NCBI RefSeq assembly: GCF_002280675.1
Contig: NZ_NCEN01000014.1
Span: forward strand, 21,766-85,765
Direction of reading: 5' to 3'
Source: Novosphingobium sp. 32-60-15
Lineage (GTDB): Bacteria > Pseudomonadota > Alphaproteobacteria > Sphingomonadales > Sphingomonadaceae
Length of the DNA: 64,000 bases
Position numbers and translations under genes: made by a program. The notes under the pieces are model-generated. The model saw only the letters and a list, made by a program, of their open reading frames with translations, was not told where the DNA came from and ran no database searches. Shown piece after piece: positions 25,632 to 34,712 of the stretch; positions within the stretch are counted from its first letter, which is position 1; every line of letters starts with the position of its first letter.

Positions 25632-26805
25632 CCGCCAGTTTCGCTTTTTGCCTCTGTTTGCGCTTGCTTGGGCGGGTGCTGCAATCGCCTATATTCCATT
25701 TTTGACGATCCTGCTTCCCGTCAGGATTGAAGTTCTTACTGCAACGCCGGGCCAAAATGATTTGGCCGTGACATGGATCGGCACGATTGCATTTGCTGGA
25801 GCGGTTGCGGCCAGCATTGGCAACATCGCCTTTGGTTGGGCAAGTGATCTTGTGGGTGGCCGGCGGATATGGGTGGCTGCCGGGTTGATCCTGTCAGCCG
25901 GATTGCTGCTTTTGACCACACAGATCACTACATTCGTTGCACACATAGTAGTGCTTGTTTGCTGGCAATTGGCACTCAACATGATGATTGGCCCGTTGTC
26001 TGCGTGGGCCGGAGATTGCGTACCGGACAAGCAAAAAGGCAAATTGGGCGGGATGATGGCATTTGCGCCAGCCGCAGGTGCGCTGACAGGGGCGATGATC
26101 ACTCCGCCCGGACTTGCCGGACCCGAAGCACGCTTGCTGATCGTTGCGCTGCTTCAAGTGTGCTGCGTTGCACCACTGCTCCTGATTGGATCAACCAGGC
26201 CGGAAAAAAGTCTGGAACAGGATGCGCCGTCTGCACAAGCCGATATGCCGGGCCGCGCCGTCCTGCTGCGTATGTGGTTGGCACGACTGATGGTGCAAGT
26301 GTCTGAAGCGACACTTTTTGCCTATCTTTACTTTTGGTTGCGATCGCTTGACCCATCATTCAATGATGCCACCACCGCCCGGATTTTCGGGGGCATGTTG
26401 GCGGTGTCCGTGCCGGTAACGCTCTTCGTTGGTTCTTGGGCGGATCGCCATGGCAAGCCGCTGCTGCCGCTGCGCGTTGCTGCAGCGCTTGCTGCTGCCG
26501 CGTTGCTGCTGATGGGCGGGAGCCCAAGCCCCATCATTGCTATTGCCGGCTATGCCGTGTTCAACTTGTGCAGCAGCGTTTTTCTGGCGTTGCACTCTGC
26601 CCAAACCTTGCGCGTGCTGCTGCGTGGCAACCGGCGCGGCAGGGACCTTGGCGTGTTCAATCTGACGAATACGGTGCCATCGCTGATCATGCCGGGCCTA
26701 ACCATCCTTTTGATTCCCACTTTGGGCTATCGAGGGCTGTTTGTGCTGCTGGCGGTCCTTGCATTCGGAGCGGCCGCCCTGCTTGTTCCGGCACGTCGCA
26801 GATAA
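25621..26805 (+). CDS. MFS transporter
   Basis: A 394-residue inner-membrane protein with about 12 hydrophobic helices, of the major facilitator superfamily. The loop 2-3 motif reads GWASDLVGGRRIW and the corresponding central loop GSWADRHGKPLLPLR, both variants of GxxxDRxGRR. It overlaps the LacI gene by 11 bases and is followed by the operator and promoter of the GH3 gene, so it is probably co-transcribed with the regulator. The setting suggests uptake of a mono- or disaccharide released from the glycan, but I cannot tell it from a drug or other solute carrier by sequence alone. Confidence 0.82.
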   Translation: MRDSRQFRFLPLFALAWAGAAIAYIPFLTILLPVRIEVLTATPGQNDLAVTWIGTIAFAGAVAASIGNIAFGWASDLVGGRRIWVAAGLILSAGLLLLTTQITTFVAHIVVLVCWQLALNMMIGPLSAWAGDCVPDKQKGKLGGMMAFAPAAGALTGAMITPPGLAGPEARLLIVALLQVCCVAPLLLIGSTRPEKSLEQDAPSAQADMPGRAVLLRMWLARLMVQVSEATLFAYLYFWLRSLDPSFNDATTARIFGGMLAVSVPVTLFVGSWADRHGKPLLPLRVAAALAAAALLLMGGSPSPIIAIAGYAVFNLCSSVFLALHSAQTLRVLLRGNRRGRDLGVFNLTNTVPSLIMPGLTILLIPTLGYRGLFVLLAVLAFGAAALLVPARRR

Positions 26806-26868
26806 TCCATCAAAGCTTGGTGCATAATCGAGATCGCTTGATTTCTTTCAGCGAGCGTGTCATTCGGC

Positions 26869-26883
26869 AATGATAACGTTCAC
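26869..26883. promoter_or_regulatory. Operator site before GH3 gene (same 15-mer as receptor promoter)
   Basis: The sequence AATGATAACGTTCAC is the exact reverse complement of the 15-mer at 16485-16499 before the TonB receptor. It lies about 22 bases before the GH3 start codon at 26905, where a bound repressor would block transcription or its early elongation. Together the sites mark a regulon of the receptor series and the GH3 - permease - antiporter series under the LacI protein encoded between them. Confidence 0.72.
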
Positions 26884-26904
26884 AAATTAATAACGGGAGA
26901 TTCG

Positions 26905-29355
26905 ATGCGCAAATCGGCATTGATGGCGGCGATCCTTTTGTCCGGCAGTTGGGCAGCGATTGGTCGGGCAGAACAGCCGCAGGCACCTGCTGCTGCAACG
27001 ATGCCTACCGCACCCGATGCAACAGCCAATCCGGCGTTGTGGCCTGCCGCCCAAAGCCCCTCTTCCTTTTCAACGGCAAAGGATGAAGCCCGCATTAGCG
27101 CCATTATTGCGCGGATGACGCTTGAACAAAAAGTGGGGCAACTGATCCAGGCAGATACTTCGGCGATCACACCTGAAGATCTGGCGCAATATCCGCTCGG
27201 GTCAATCCTGGCGGGCGGAAACAGCGGCCCATATGGCGATGAACGCGCCGATGGTGCAACTTGGAACAAGCTGGTTTCGGCTTTCCACGATGCATCGCGC
27301 AAGTCTGGCGCAGTCGTGCCCATTCTGTTCGGCGTGGATGCCGTGCACGGTCATTCGAATTTGCCCGGCGCAACCATCTTTCCGCATAACATCGGCCTTG
27401 GTGCTGCACGTGATCCCGCGCTGATCCAGCGAATTGGGGCAGCAACTGCCGCCGAGATTGCCGGGACCGGAGTTGATTGGACATTCGCGCCGACGCTTGC
27501 AGTTCCGCAGGATCTGCGCTGGGGCCGCAGTTACGAAGGCTATGCCTCTGATCCTACCTTGGTGGCCGCTTATGGCAAGGCCATGGTCGTGGGCTTGCAA
27601 GGCAAATTGGTGGCGGGCAAACCGCTGCACTCCAGCCGCGTTGCTGCAACCGCCAAGCATTTTCTTGCCGATGGCGGCACGGCAGATGGAAAGGACCAGG
27701 GCGATGCGAAAATCTCTGAAAGCGAACTGATCGCAAAGCATGCCATGGGCTATCCCGCTGCCATCAACGCCGGTGCCTTGACCGTCATGGCCAGCTTTTC
27801 AACCTGGAACGGGGCGAAAAACCACGGCAACAAATCCCTGCTGACAGATGTTCTGAAAAACCGCATGGGCTTTGCGGGAATCGTGGTTGGAGATTGGAAT
27901 GGCCATGGTCAAATCCCCGGTTGCACCGTTACCGATTGCCCTGCGGCGATCAATGCTGGGCTGGATCTGTTCATGGCCCCCGACAGCTGGAAACTGCTGT
28001 TCGCCAATACCTTGCGGGAAGCGCGCGAAGGCGTGATCCCGCAAGCGCGGATTGATGATGCCGTCAGGCGGATTTTGCGGGTCAAACTGAAGCTTGGCAT
28101 GCTGGATGCAAAGCCTGTGAAGCGCGGCAATCCGGCCATGGTCGGGGCTGCCCCGCACCTTGCCCTGGCGCGCGAGGCTGTGGCCAAATCGCTGGTCCTC
28201 CTTAAAAACGAAGGCAGTGTTTTGCCGCTGCGGCCCGGTGCAAACGTTCTGATCACCGGGACTGGTGCCGATGATATGGCCATGCAGGCCGGTGGCTGGA
28301 CAATTACATGGCAAGGAACCGACACGAAATCTGCCGATTTCCCCAATGGCCAGACAATCGGACAAGCCATCGCCAGCCAGGTTATCGCCGCAGGCGGCCA
28401 AGCCGCGATTTCGGCCAACGGCACAGTTTTGACCAAGCCCGATGTTGCTGTGGTCGTGCTGGGTGAACGGCCCTATGCCGAATTTCAAGGCGATATGCCC
28501 GACATCGCTTTCCGCACAACGGCTGAGGAAGAAGCGCTGATCGCCCGGCTGAAGGGGCAAGGCACGCGCATCGTTACGGTATTTTTATCCGGTCGCCCGA
28601 TGTTTGCCAGCAAGCTGATCAACCAGTCCGACGCCTTTGTTGCCGCGTGGTTGCCCGGTACGCAAGGCAATGGCGTAGCTGATGTGCTGGTCGCCAAGGC
28701 CAATGGCAAAGCAGCGCGAGACTTTACCGGAAAGCTGCCGTTTGCATGGCCGGACGATGCACGCTCGCCTGTCGACAAGCCAGCCTTTCCTGCAGGTTAT
28801 GGCATGAGCTATGCGAAGCCGTCCAGCCTTGCCAAGCTGAACGAAGACCCGCGTATGGATCTGTCGGCGGCAGCCAGCACCGATAACTTTTTCGTACGGG
28901 GCAATGTACCAGCGCCTTGGCATTTGGGGGTGGACGGTGCAATTACGGTACGGTCTGTAGACTTATCCGCTCAGGAAGATGCCCGCCAGTTCACCTGGAA
29001 TGCCGATGGCGTTCTGTCGATTGAAGGTTCACCAGTCAATCTGATGCGCCAGCTTGGTGGCGGGTTCGTGCTTCTCCTCGATTGGCGGATTGATCGCGCG
29101 GTGGCAGGTCCTGTCAAAGTTTCGTTCGGCGATGCAACCGTTGACATTGGCGATTTGGTGCGAGCGGCACCGGCCGGTTCAATCACGCAGACCCGCATAT
29201 CACTGCGGTGCTTCCACGATGCCGGGGCGAATCTATCAGCAGTGGGCGCGCCGCTCCGCCTTGCTGCACCGGCTGGATTCACTGCAACTTTACGCAATGC
29301 CAAAATTGAGGCAGCAGGGGACATAGTTCCATGTCCACCAGTTCACCAAAAATAG
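26905..29355 (+). CDS. GH3 exo-beta-glucan glucohydrolase (periplasmic)
   Basis: An 816-residue family-3 glycoside hydrolase that removes glucose from the non-reducing end of beta-glucans or cello-oligosaccharides. A signal peptide (MRKSALMAAILLSGSWAAIGRA) directs it to the periplasm or outer membrane. Motifs in order: MTLEQKVGQLIQ, FGVDAVHGH, RWGRSYEGY, AKHFLADGG, and the nucleophile in VVGDWNGHGQIPGC (D330), a form typical of the ExoP/CelD 1,3/1,4-beta-glucan glucohydrolases. The second alpha/beta domain (LVLLKNEGSVLPL, GERPYAEFQGD) and a C-terminal beta domain follow. The start at 26905 has GGGAG 6 bases upstream. First gene of an operon with the sugar permease and the antiporter. Confidence 0.92.
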   Translation: MRKSALMAAILLSGSWAAIGRAEQPQAPAAATMPTAPDATANPALWPAAQSPSSFSTAKDEARISAIIARMTLEQKVGQLIQADTSAITPEDLAQYPLGSILAGGNSGPYGDERADGATWNKLVSAFHDASRKSGAVVPILFGVDAVHGHSNLPGATIFPHNIGLGAARDPALIQRIGAATAAEIAGTGVDWTFAPTLAVPQDLRWGRSYEGYASDPTLVAAYGKAMVVGLQGKLVAGKPLHSSRVAATAKHFLADGGTADGKDQGDAKISESELIAKHAMGYPAAINAGALTVMASFSTWNGAKNHGNKSLLTDVLKNRMGFAGIVVGDWNGHGQIPGCTVTDCPAAINAGLDLFMAPDSWKLLFANTLREAREGVIPQARIDDAVRRILRVKLKLGMLDAKPVKRGNPAMVGAAPHLALAREAVAKSLVLLKNEGSVLPLRPGANVLITGTGADDMAMQAGGWTITWQGTDTKSADFPNGQTIGQAIASQVIAAGGQAAISANGTVLTKPDVAVVVLGERPYAEFQGDMPDIAFRTTAEEEALIARLKGQGTRIVTVFLSGRPMFASKLINQSDAFVAAWLPGTQGNGVADVLVAKANGKAARDFTGKLPFAWPDDARSPVDKPAFPAGYGMSYAKPSSLAKLNEDPRMDLSAAASTDNFFVRGNVPAPWHLGVDGAITVRSVDLSAQEDARQFTWNADGVLSIEGSPVNLMRQLGGGFVLLLDWRIDRAVAGPVKVSFGDATVDIGDLVRAAPAGSITQTRISLRCFHDAGANLSAVGAPLRLAAPAGFTATLRNAKIEAAGDIVPCPPVHQK

Positions 29356-29373
29356 AAAATCAGGGGAGTTAGC

Positions 29374-30678
29374 ATGGCGCTTGCACCAAGCCAGTTGGGT
29401 GATTCAAACGCAGGCGATGCAAACGGGACGGCGATAGATGCGCCGGGCCTGCAAGTGTTTGTCTTCGCGCTGTTCTTCATCTTTGGCGGGATCACATCAC
29501 TGAACGATGTGATCATTCCAAAGCTGAAAGAGCTGTTCACGCTCAATTACACGCAAGCCATGCTGGTGCAGTCGGCGTTCTTTGCCGCCTATTTTGCAAT
29601 ATCGATCCCCGGTGCAGCGCTGGTCAAAAAGCTGGGCTATATGCGCAGCGCAGTGGTCGGGCTGCTGGCGATGATGGGCGGCTGCCTGCTGTTCGTCCCT
29701 GCATCGGCCAGCGCGACATTCGCGGTGTTCCTGATGGCGCTGTTCGTGCTAGCAGCCGGGATCACTGTGGTACAAGTGGTGGCCAACCCGCTGATTTCTC
29801 TGCTCGGCCCTGCCAACACCACCAGCAGCCGGTTAACCTTTGCCCAAGCGTTCAATTCGCTTGGCACGACGATTTTTCCTTATGTCGGCTCGATCCTGAT
29901 CCTTGGCGGTCTAGCAGATGTTTCAGCCGCGCAATTGTCGGGCACAGCACTTGATGCTTACCGCGTTGAAGGCACCCGGGTGGTGGTGATGGCCTATCTT
30001 GGCCTTGCAGCTGCATTGGCCGTGGTGGCCGCAGTCGTGTGGTTCAACCGCAACCGCCTGAAAGGTGAGCGACACAGCAGCGGATCGATCATCAGCAGTT
30101 TCGATCTGCTGAAGCAGAAGCGCTTTGGCTTCGGCGCGGCATGCATTTTCCTGTATGTCGGTGCAGAAGTTGCGATTGGCTCGTTCATCGTCAATTACCT
30201 GATGCAATCTTCCGTGCTGGGCATTGACGAACAGTCGGCAGGCAAGTTGATCCCGCTGTACTGGGGTGGCGCGTTGGTTGGGCGGTTTCTCGGCTCGGGC
30301 CTGTTGCGTATTTTCAGCCCGGCAAAAGTGCTGACAGCCAATGCGATTGGCGCCATCGCCCTCATCATTATCTCCACCAATACCACCGGAGCAGTGGCGG
30401 GTTATGCACTGCTGCTGATCGGCTTGATGAATTCGATCATGTTCCCCACGATATTCAGCTTGGCTTGCGAAGGACTGGGGCCACGAACGGCAGATGGTTC
30501 GGGCGTGATCTGTGTGGCCATTGTGGGGGGCGCGGTCATTCCACCGCTGACCGGAACACTGGCCGATATGTCGGGAAGCCTCGCCATCGCCTTCATCCTG
30601 CCAGCGCTCTGTTATGCTGTGATCGCCGCATTCGGTGTGTTTGCTGCAAAGCCGCACACTGTCACAGCGAAAGCATGA
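29374..30678 (+). CDS. Sugar MFS permease, FucP/GluP family
   Basis: A 434-residue 12-helix permease of the fucose/glucose/galactose:H+ symporter family. FIFGGITSLNDVIIPKLK, the conserved VQVVANPLISLLGP, TFAQAFNSLGTTIFPYVG and FPTIFSLACEGLG are family hallmarks; in FucP the Asp and Asn/Gln residues in these stretches take part in proton coupling and sugar binding. It would import glucose or a related hexose released by the GH3 enzyme. The ATG follows GGGGAG 18 bases after the GH3 stop, and its stop overlaps the antiporter start (ATGA), so all three genes form one operon. Confidence 0.92.
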   Translation: MALAPSQLGDSNAGDANGTAIDAPGLQVFVFALFFIFGGITSLNDVIIPKLKELFTLNYTQAMLVQSAFFAAYFAISIPGAALVKKLGYMRSAVVGLLAMMGGCLLFVPASASATFAVFLMALFVLAAGITVVQVVANPLISLLGPANTTSSRLTFAQAFNSLGTTIFPYVGSILILGGLADVSAAQLSGTALDAYRVEGTRVVVMAYLGLAAALAVVAAVVWFNRNRLKGERHSSGSIISSFDLLKQKRFGFGAACIFLYVGAEVAIGSFIVNYLMQSSVLGIDEQSAGKLIPLYWGGALVGRFLGSGLLRIFSPAKVLTANAIGAIALIIISTNTTGAVAGYALLLIGLMNSIMFPTIFSLACEGLGPRTADGSGVICVAIVGGAVIPPLTGTLADMSGSLAIAFILPALCYAVIAAFGVFAAKPHTVTAKA

Positions 30679-31958
30679 CCGCGGCCCAAGCCAGCATCCT
30701 GTTTTTTCTGCAAATGGCGGCAATTCTGGCAACGTGCCGTATTATCGGCTGGTTTGCCCAACGGTTCATGGGCCAACCGCAAGTGGTGGGCGAAATGATC
30801 GCCGGGATCGTGCTTGGGCCATCCTTGCTGGGGATGCTTCTGCCCGAGATCGAGGCCGCGCTGTTTCCCGCAGAATCGCGTAAGGTGCTTTACGTCGGTG
30901 CCCAATTGGGGGTCGGACTGTACATGTTCATTGTCGGGCTGACATTTGATCGCGCCGAATTTCGTTTGCATGCACGCAGTTCTGCGGCCGTATCCATTGG
31001 TGGGATGATCGCGCCGTTCGCTGTTGCGGCGCTTATGATACCTTGGCTTTTGACACATCCGGGCCTGTTTTCACCCAAAGTCTCTTCAGGGCAGGCCGCG
31101 CTGTTCCTCGGCTCAGCCATTGCCATTACCGCCTTTCCGATGCTTGCGCGGATCATCCACGAACGCGGCATTGCCGGTACTCGGCTTGGGCTGCTGTCGC
31201 TGTCAGCCGGAGCCATCGGTGATGCCGGGGCTTGGGCCGTCATCGCCTTGGTGCTCGCCAGCATGGGCGAAGGCGCTGCCACGGCCATCTGGGCCATTGG
31301 CGGCGGATTGGCCTTTGCTGTGGTGATGATCTGGATCGCCCCGGCACAGCTCAAACGGCTTTCAACAATGGCCGAACGCAGCGGCGCGGTGGACGACGGT
31401 GTTCTGGCGATTGTCCTGATCCTGTTTCTGCTCAGTGCGTGGGCGATGGACGCCGCGGGCATTCACGCTGTGTTCGGCGGTTTTCTGCTGGGAACCGCTA
31501 TGCCGCGCGGCAAATTTGCCGAAGACCTCCGATCACGGCTTGAACCGTTCACGGTTGTCTTTCTATTGCCGATGTTTTTCACGTTCTCGGGCCTGAATAC
31601 CCAATTGCAAGTGCTTGGCAGCGCATCGCTCCTCACGGTAACTCTGGCGATCCTTGCCGCCTCGATCCTCGCCAAAGGCGGTGCCTGCTATCTTGCGGCG
31701 CGCCTATCTGGCCAAGACCATGCAACTTCAATGGGCATCGGCGCACTGATGAACGCGCGGGGTCTTATGGAACTGATTATCATCAACATCGGCCTTTCAC
31801 GCGGGATCATCGGTCCGGCGCTCTTCGCCATTCTGGTGTTGATGGCTATCGTTACCACGCTGATGGCAACGCCTCTGTTTGAACTGGTCTATGGCCGCGC
31901 AGCACGCACACGCGGTGATACCAGGGCTGCTGTGACTGATGTTCAGGGCGGCGCATGA
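30675..31958 (+). CDS. CPA2-family cation:proton antiporter (Kef/GerN type)
   Basis: A 427-residue membrane protein with 12-13 hydrophobic segments of the monovalent cation:proton antiporter-2 family. GQPQVVGEMIAGIVLGPSLLG near the N-terminus, LFMIVG-like GLYMFIVGLTFDRAEF, the acidic ALMNARGLMELIIINIGL near the C-terminus and GAIGDAGAWAVIALVLA are typical. There is no C-terminal TrkA-N nucleotide-binding domain, so it resembles the short NapA/GerN-like members rather than KefC. It overlaps the sugar permease gene by four bases. In this operon it may balance proton or sodium entry during sugar symport; that is inference. Confidence 0.87.
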   Translation: MTAAQASILFFLQMAAILATCRIIGWFAQRFMGQPQVVGEMIAGIVLGPSLLGMLLPEIEAALFPAESRKVLYVGAQLGVGLYMFIVGLTFDRAEFRLHARSSAAVSIGGMIAPFAVAALMIPWLLTHPGLFSPKVSSGQAALFLGSAIAITAFPMLARIIHERGIAGTRLGLLSLSAGAIGDAGAWAVIALVLASMGEGAATAIWAIGGGLAFAVVMIWIAPAQLKRLSTMAERSGAVDDGVLAIVLILFLLSAWAMDAAGIHAVFGGFLLGTAMPRGKFAEDLRSRLEPFTVVFLLPMFFTFSGLNTQLQVLGSASLLTVTLAILAASILAKGGACYLAARLSGQDHATSMGIGALMNARGLMELIIINIGLSRGIIGPALFAILVLMAIVTTLMATPLFELVYGRAARTRGDTRAAVTDVQGGA

Positions 31959-31970
31959 TACACCGCCCTG
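31944..31970. terminator. Hairpin between convergent antiporter and receptor genes
   Basis: CAGGGCGG (31944-31951) pairs perfectly with CCGCCCTG (31963-31970) around an 11-base loop that includes the antiporter stop. The two convergent genes are only 19 bases apart, so this is a candidate bidirectional terminator, although no T-run of note follows on either strand. Confidence 0.5.
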
Positions 31971-31977
31971 TTCAGTG

Positions 31978-34077
31978 TCAGAAGCTGACGCGGGCACTTA
32001 CCCGGATGTCGCGACCAAACAAGGGTGCCACATCTTTCAAAAAGCTGGTGTGCCGCCGCGCTTCAACATCGAAGATATTGTTGGCCTGAAGCAACAACGT
32101 CGTTTGAGCATCAGCACCAAACGGCTTCCACGACACGCTGGCATTGACCATTGTCCAAGCAGGCGTGGTGGTTTCAAAGGCTGCGATGCGGCGCTGCGCG
32201 GTGGCGTGTTCCACTTCCAGACGGCCACCCACGACATCGCCTGCAGCTTCTAAACCGCCGATCAGTCGCAGCGGGGGAATGCGCGGCACGGCGCCGCCAC
32301 CGCCCAGAATGTCGGCGCGCGTATAATCAACAAGGCCAGTCGCCTCAACGCGAGTACGCCCCAATTGCGCCAAAGTCACCGCTCCCTCAACTTCAAAGCC
32401 ATAAAAGCGTGCGTCTGTTTGCGCATACTGGAATACCGGCAATCCGTCTGCCTCATCGCCGCTGGCATTCAACGAAATGAAGTTGTCAAACCGGTTGAAA
32501 AAGCCGGAAAGTTCAAGCCGCCAACCTTCTCCACGACCGCGCAGCACGGCCTCTGCACCCAATTGCCGTTCAATCCCGAAACCGGGATTGCCAACCTCGA
32601 ATGCACGGGTTGCGGCATGGGCACCATTGGCGAACAGTTCTTCAGCGGCAGGCGCTCGCTCCGCACGTGCAAGACTAAGGGCAAGACGCCAACCTTCTGC
32701 CAGTTTTACTGAACCGCCGACAGACAGTGACACAGCATCGAACCGGCGTTCCCGGCCAACCGGGGCAGACTTTACCGTGCTATGCTCATAGCGGCCAGAA
32801 GCTTCGAGGCGCAGATTACCCAGATCAAACTCTTGCAGCGTAAATAGCCCGAACTGGCGCGTCTGGTTGGCGGGAATATATGCCTCTTCCCCAACTGCGC
32901 TGAAGTTCCGGCTGAATACTTGCATGCCGGTTGCCCCTTGCCAGCCGCCGCGATTGGCCTGCACCAATTCGGCGCGCGCTTCCCAACTGCGGTTGAAAAA
33001 GCGGGTGCCAATTTCACCGGTAGATTCAATCTCATTGTGACGGTAGTCGGCCCAGCCGGCGCGTACCTTCAGTTCCTTGAATGCACCATTCAGCGGCACT
33101 GCCCCGCGCAGATCGACGCGGTTCTGGCGCATATCGAGCATGATATCGGCGTGGCCGTGGCCTTCGTCGTTTGTGAGTTCTTCTTCGTGGCCGATATCGA
33201 GGCCGTTGGGAATGCCATAACGGTTGGTGAGATGGCTAACGGCCAAACCAAAATTCGCCCCATCCTGTCCAATCCACGCAAGTCCTCCGGCCACATCCCA
33301 TGTACGAGCCGCGGTGTTATCAACCCGGCCGAACGCACTTGCGTCTTCGGCCAGTTCGCCACCTTCTTCAACAGCGGCATCACGCTGACTGCGGCTAAAG
33401 ATGAAGCCACCACTGCGGTAATCATCGGATTCAAAAAAGCTGCCATCGACATGGGCAACGAACCCGCCACCCAGCGGTGCGTTGACCGAGGCCCCGATAT
33501 TGCGTTCGTGCGCGGCAGAGGCATAGCCTGCCACGGCGTCAACATGGGGGCCACCTTCGGGAACCTCACGCGGGATACGCAAATCGCGCATATTCACCAC
33601 GCCGCCAATCGCGCCAGAACCATAAAGCAAAGCCGCAGGTCCGCGCAGAATTTCGATCCGGTCCGCGAGCAGTGGATTGATCGCCACGGCATGATCGACC
33701 GAGGTATTGGACACGTCAAAGCTGCCAATGCCATCCGTCAGAACCCGGACGCGTTCATTATCCAACCCGCGCAAGATCGGACGCGATGCGTTCGGACCAA
33801 AAAAGCTTGAAGACACGCCGGGTTGCCGCGCAAGCGTTTCACCAATCGTGGACCGCTGCTGCAATTGCAGAGCATCGCCTTGCAGGACGGTAACTGCAGT
33901 CGCCACCATGTCACGATCACGCGCATATGGCGCGGTTACGATAATTTCGGTCGAAGGTTGGCTGTGCGAACTGCTTTGGTCACCATCCTCGGCAGCGCCG
34001 TCATTCGCGAAAGCAGGAACAGCAAGAGCAAGCGCAGCAACTGCGGTACCACTGGCCAGTAAGCGAGCAAGTTTCAT
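31978..34077 (-). CDS. TonB-dependent receptor, ZnuD-like (probable zinc uptake)
   Basis: A 699-residue outer-membrane receptor. The signal peptide MKLARLLASG..AVPAFA is followed by EIIVTAPYARDRD (TonB box region), a plug with GETLARQPGVSSSFFGPNAS, RPILRGLDNERVRVLTDGIG and RIEILRGPAALLYGSGAIGG, and a barrel ending in DIRVSARVSF. A His/Glu/Asp-rich extracellular loop (GHEEELTNDEGHGHADI) is characteristic of ZnuD-type zinc receptors and their relatives. The start at 34077 has AAGGA 9-10 bases upstream; the frame runs 32 codons further, into a probable operator. The metal is inferred from the loop; other metals or a complex are possible. Confidence 0.85.
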   Translation of the reverse strand: MKLARLLASGTAVAALALAVPAFANDGAAEDGDQSSSHSQPSTEIIVTAPYARDRDMVATAVTVLQGDALQLQQRSTIGETLARQPGVSSSFFGPNASRPILRGLDNERVRVLTDGIGSFDVSNTSVDHAVAINPLLADRIEILRGPAALLYGSGAIGGVVNMRDLRIPREVPEGGPHVDAVAGYASAAHERNIGASVNAPLGGGFVAHVDGSFFESDDYRSGGFIFSRSQRDAAVEEGGELAEDASAFGRVDNTAARTWDVAGGLAWIGQDGANFGLAVSHLTNRYGIPNGLDIGHEEELTNDEGHGHADIMLDMRQNRVDLRGAVPLNGAFKELKVRAGWADYRHNEIESTGEIGTRFFNRSWEARAELVQANRGGWQGATGMQVFSRNFSAVGEEAYIPANQTRQFGLFTLQEFDLGNLRLEASGRYEHSTVKSAPVGRERRFDAVSLSVGGSVKLAEGWRLALSLARAERAPAAEELFANGAHAATRAFEVGNPGFGIERQLGAEAVLRGRGEGWRLELSGFFNRFDNFISLNASGDEADGLPVFQYAQTDARFYGFEVEGAVTLAQLGRTRVEATGLVDYTRADILGGGGAVPRIPPLRLIGGLEAAGDVVGGRLEVEHATAQRRIAAFETTTPAWTMVNASVSWKPFGADAQTTLLLQANNIFDVEARRHTSFLKDVAPLFGRDIRVSARVSF

Positions 34078-34164
34078 TGCTATCAATCCTTTTAGCGATC
34101 CGTGCGGCTGTTTTGAAACAACAACGCATTTTGGCTCACGCTCGCTATAGGCCATATCCAAGCC

Positions 34165-34181
34165 ATGATACAAGATATCAT
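34165..34181. promoter_or_regulatory. Inverted repeat upstream of ZnuD-like gene (possible Zur/Fur-type box)
   Basis: ATGATA - CAAGA - TATCAT is a perfect 6-5-6 inverted repeat in an AT-rich stretch, 88 bases before the receptor start. Metal-responsive Fur/Zur proteins bind AT-rich palindromes of this kind, and a loosely similar run (TGTTACATCATATCAT) occurs about 50 bases before the M1 peptidase gene at 37105. The assignment to Zur is a guess from context; the symmetry is plain. Confidence 0.45.
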
Positions 34182-34208
34182 AACTTCAATTTGAAAAATT
34201 TAAGCAGG

Positions 34209-34712
34209 TCAGCGCACTGGCACGCTATAAGCCTCACTCCCCGCAAAGCGCAGGGTGCGCACAGTTTTACCGTGCCGGAAAATAACCTGATTGATTTGAG
34301 TGGGGTAAACATCGCGCAAGATAGTGGACTGAACTTCCAGTGCTTTTGGCCTGCCTTGGATCGTAGCGGCACATTCTACGCGAACTTGCGCCGCATCAAT
34401 CTCCACCGCCGTCACAGTCAGCGCCACGGCCTTCCCATTCGAAGAAACCGAGAACCGGCGAAGCAAATAGGTCTTTAGCGCCGCGATAGCCTCGGGATCA
34501 TCAAGGCTCGTTTGCGCATCGGGTGCAATCTGCGCCAAAGCCGGTTCCAGATCATGTGCTTCAAACCGGTGAGACACCGTTAGCTTGCCACTAGCGGCCA
34601 GTGTCACGATGCTCATCGCATCATGCCCGCGATGCGCCGCGGCAGGGGCGCTGGCCAGTATGAGGCTGCTTAGCGCTATCCCCAGCGCGACATAGTATCG
34701 GATAAGAGTCAC
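34209..34712 (-). CDS. DUF6702-family exported protein
   Basis: A 167-residue protein with a signal peptide (MTLIRYYVALGIALSSL..PAAAHRGHD). The mature part has the pattern HRGHDAMSIVTLAASGKLTVSHRFEAHDLEP and ends in FAGSEAYSVPVR, which I associate with DUF6702 family proteins of unknown function. It has a GTG start that overlaps the stop of the M1 peptidase gene by four bases (GTGA), so the two are translationally coupled. The mature protein has HRGH at its N-terminus and further His residues (SHRFEAHD), which could bind metal. The 131 bases down to the receptor gene hold the inverted repeat described separately. Confidence 0.75.
   Translation of the reverse strand: MTLIRYYVALGIALSSLILASAPAAAHRGHDAMSIVTLAASGKLTVSHRFEAHDLEPALAQIAPDAQTSLDDPEAIAALKTYLLRRFSVSSNGKAVALTVTAVEIDAAQVRVECAATIQGRPKALEVQSTILRDVYPTQINQVIFRHGKTVRTLRFAGSEAYSVPVR

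Noticed and set aside
29923..30732. Minus-strand open frame of about 269 codons
   Set aside because: Antisense to the FucP/GluP-type permease, which has clear family motifs.
32920..33810. Plus-strand open frame of about 296 codons
   Set aside because: Antisense to the ZnuD-like receptor; no independent support.
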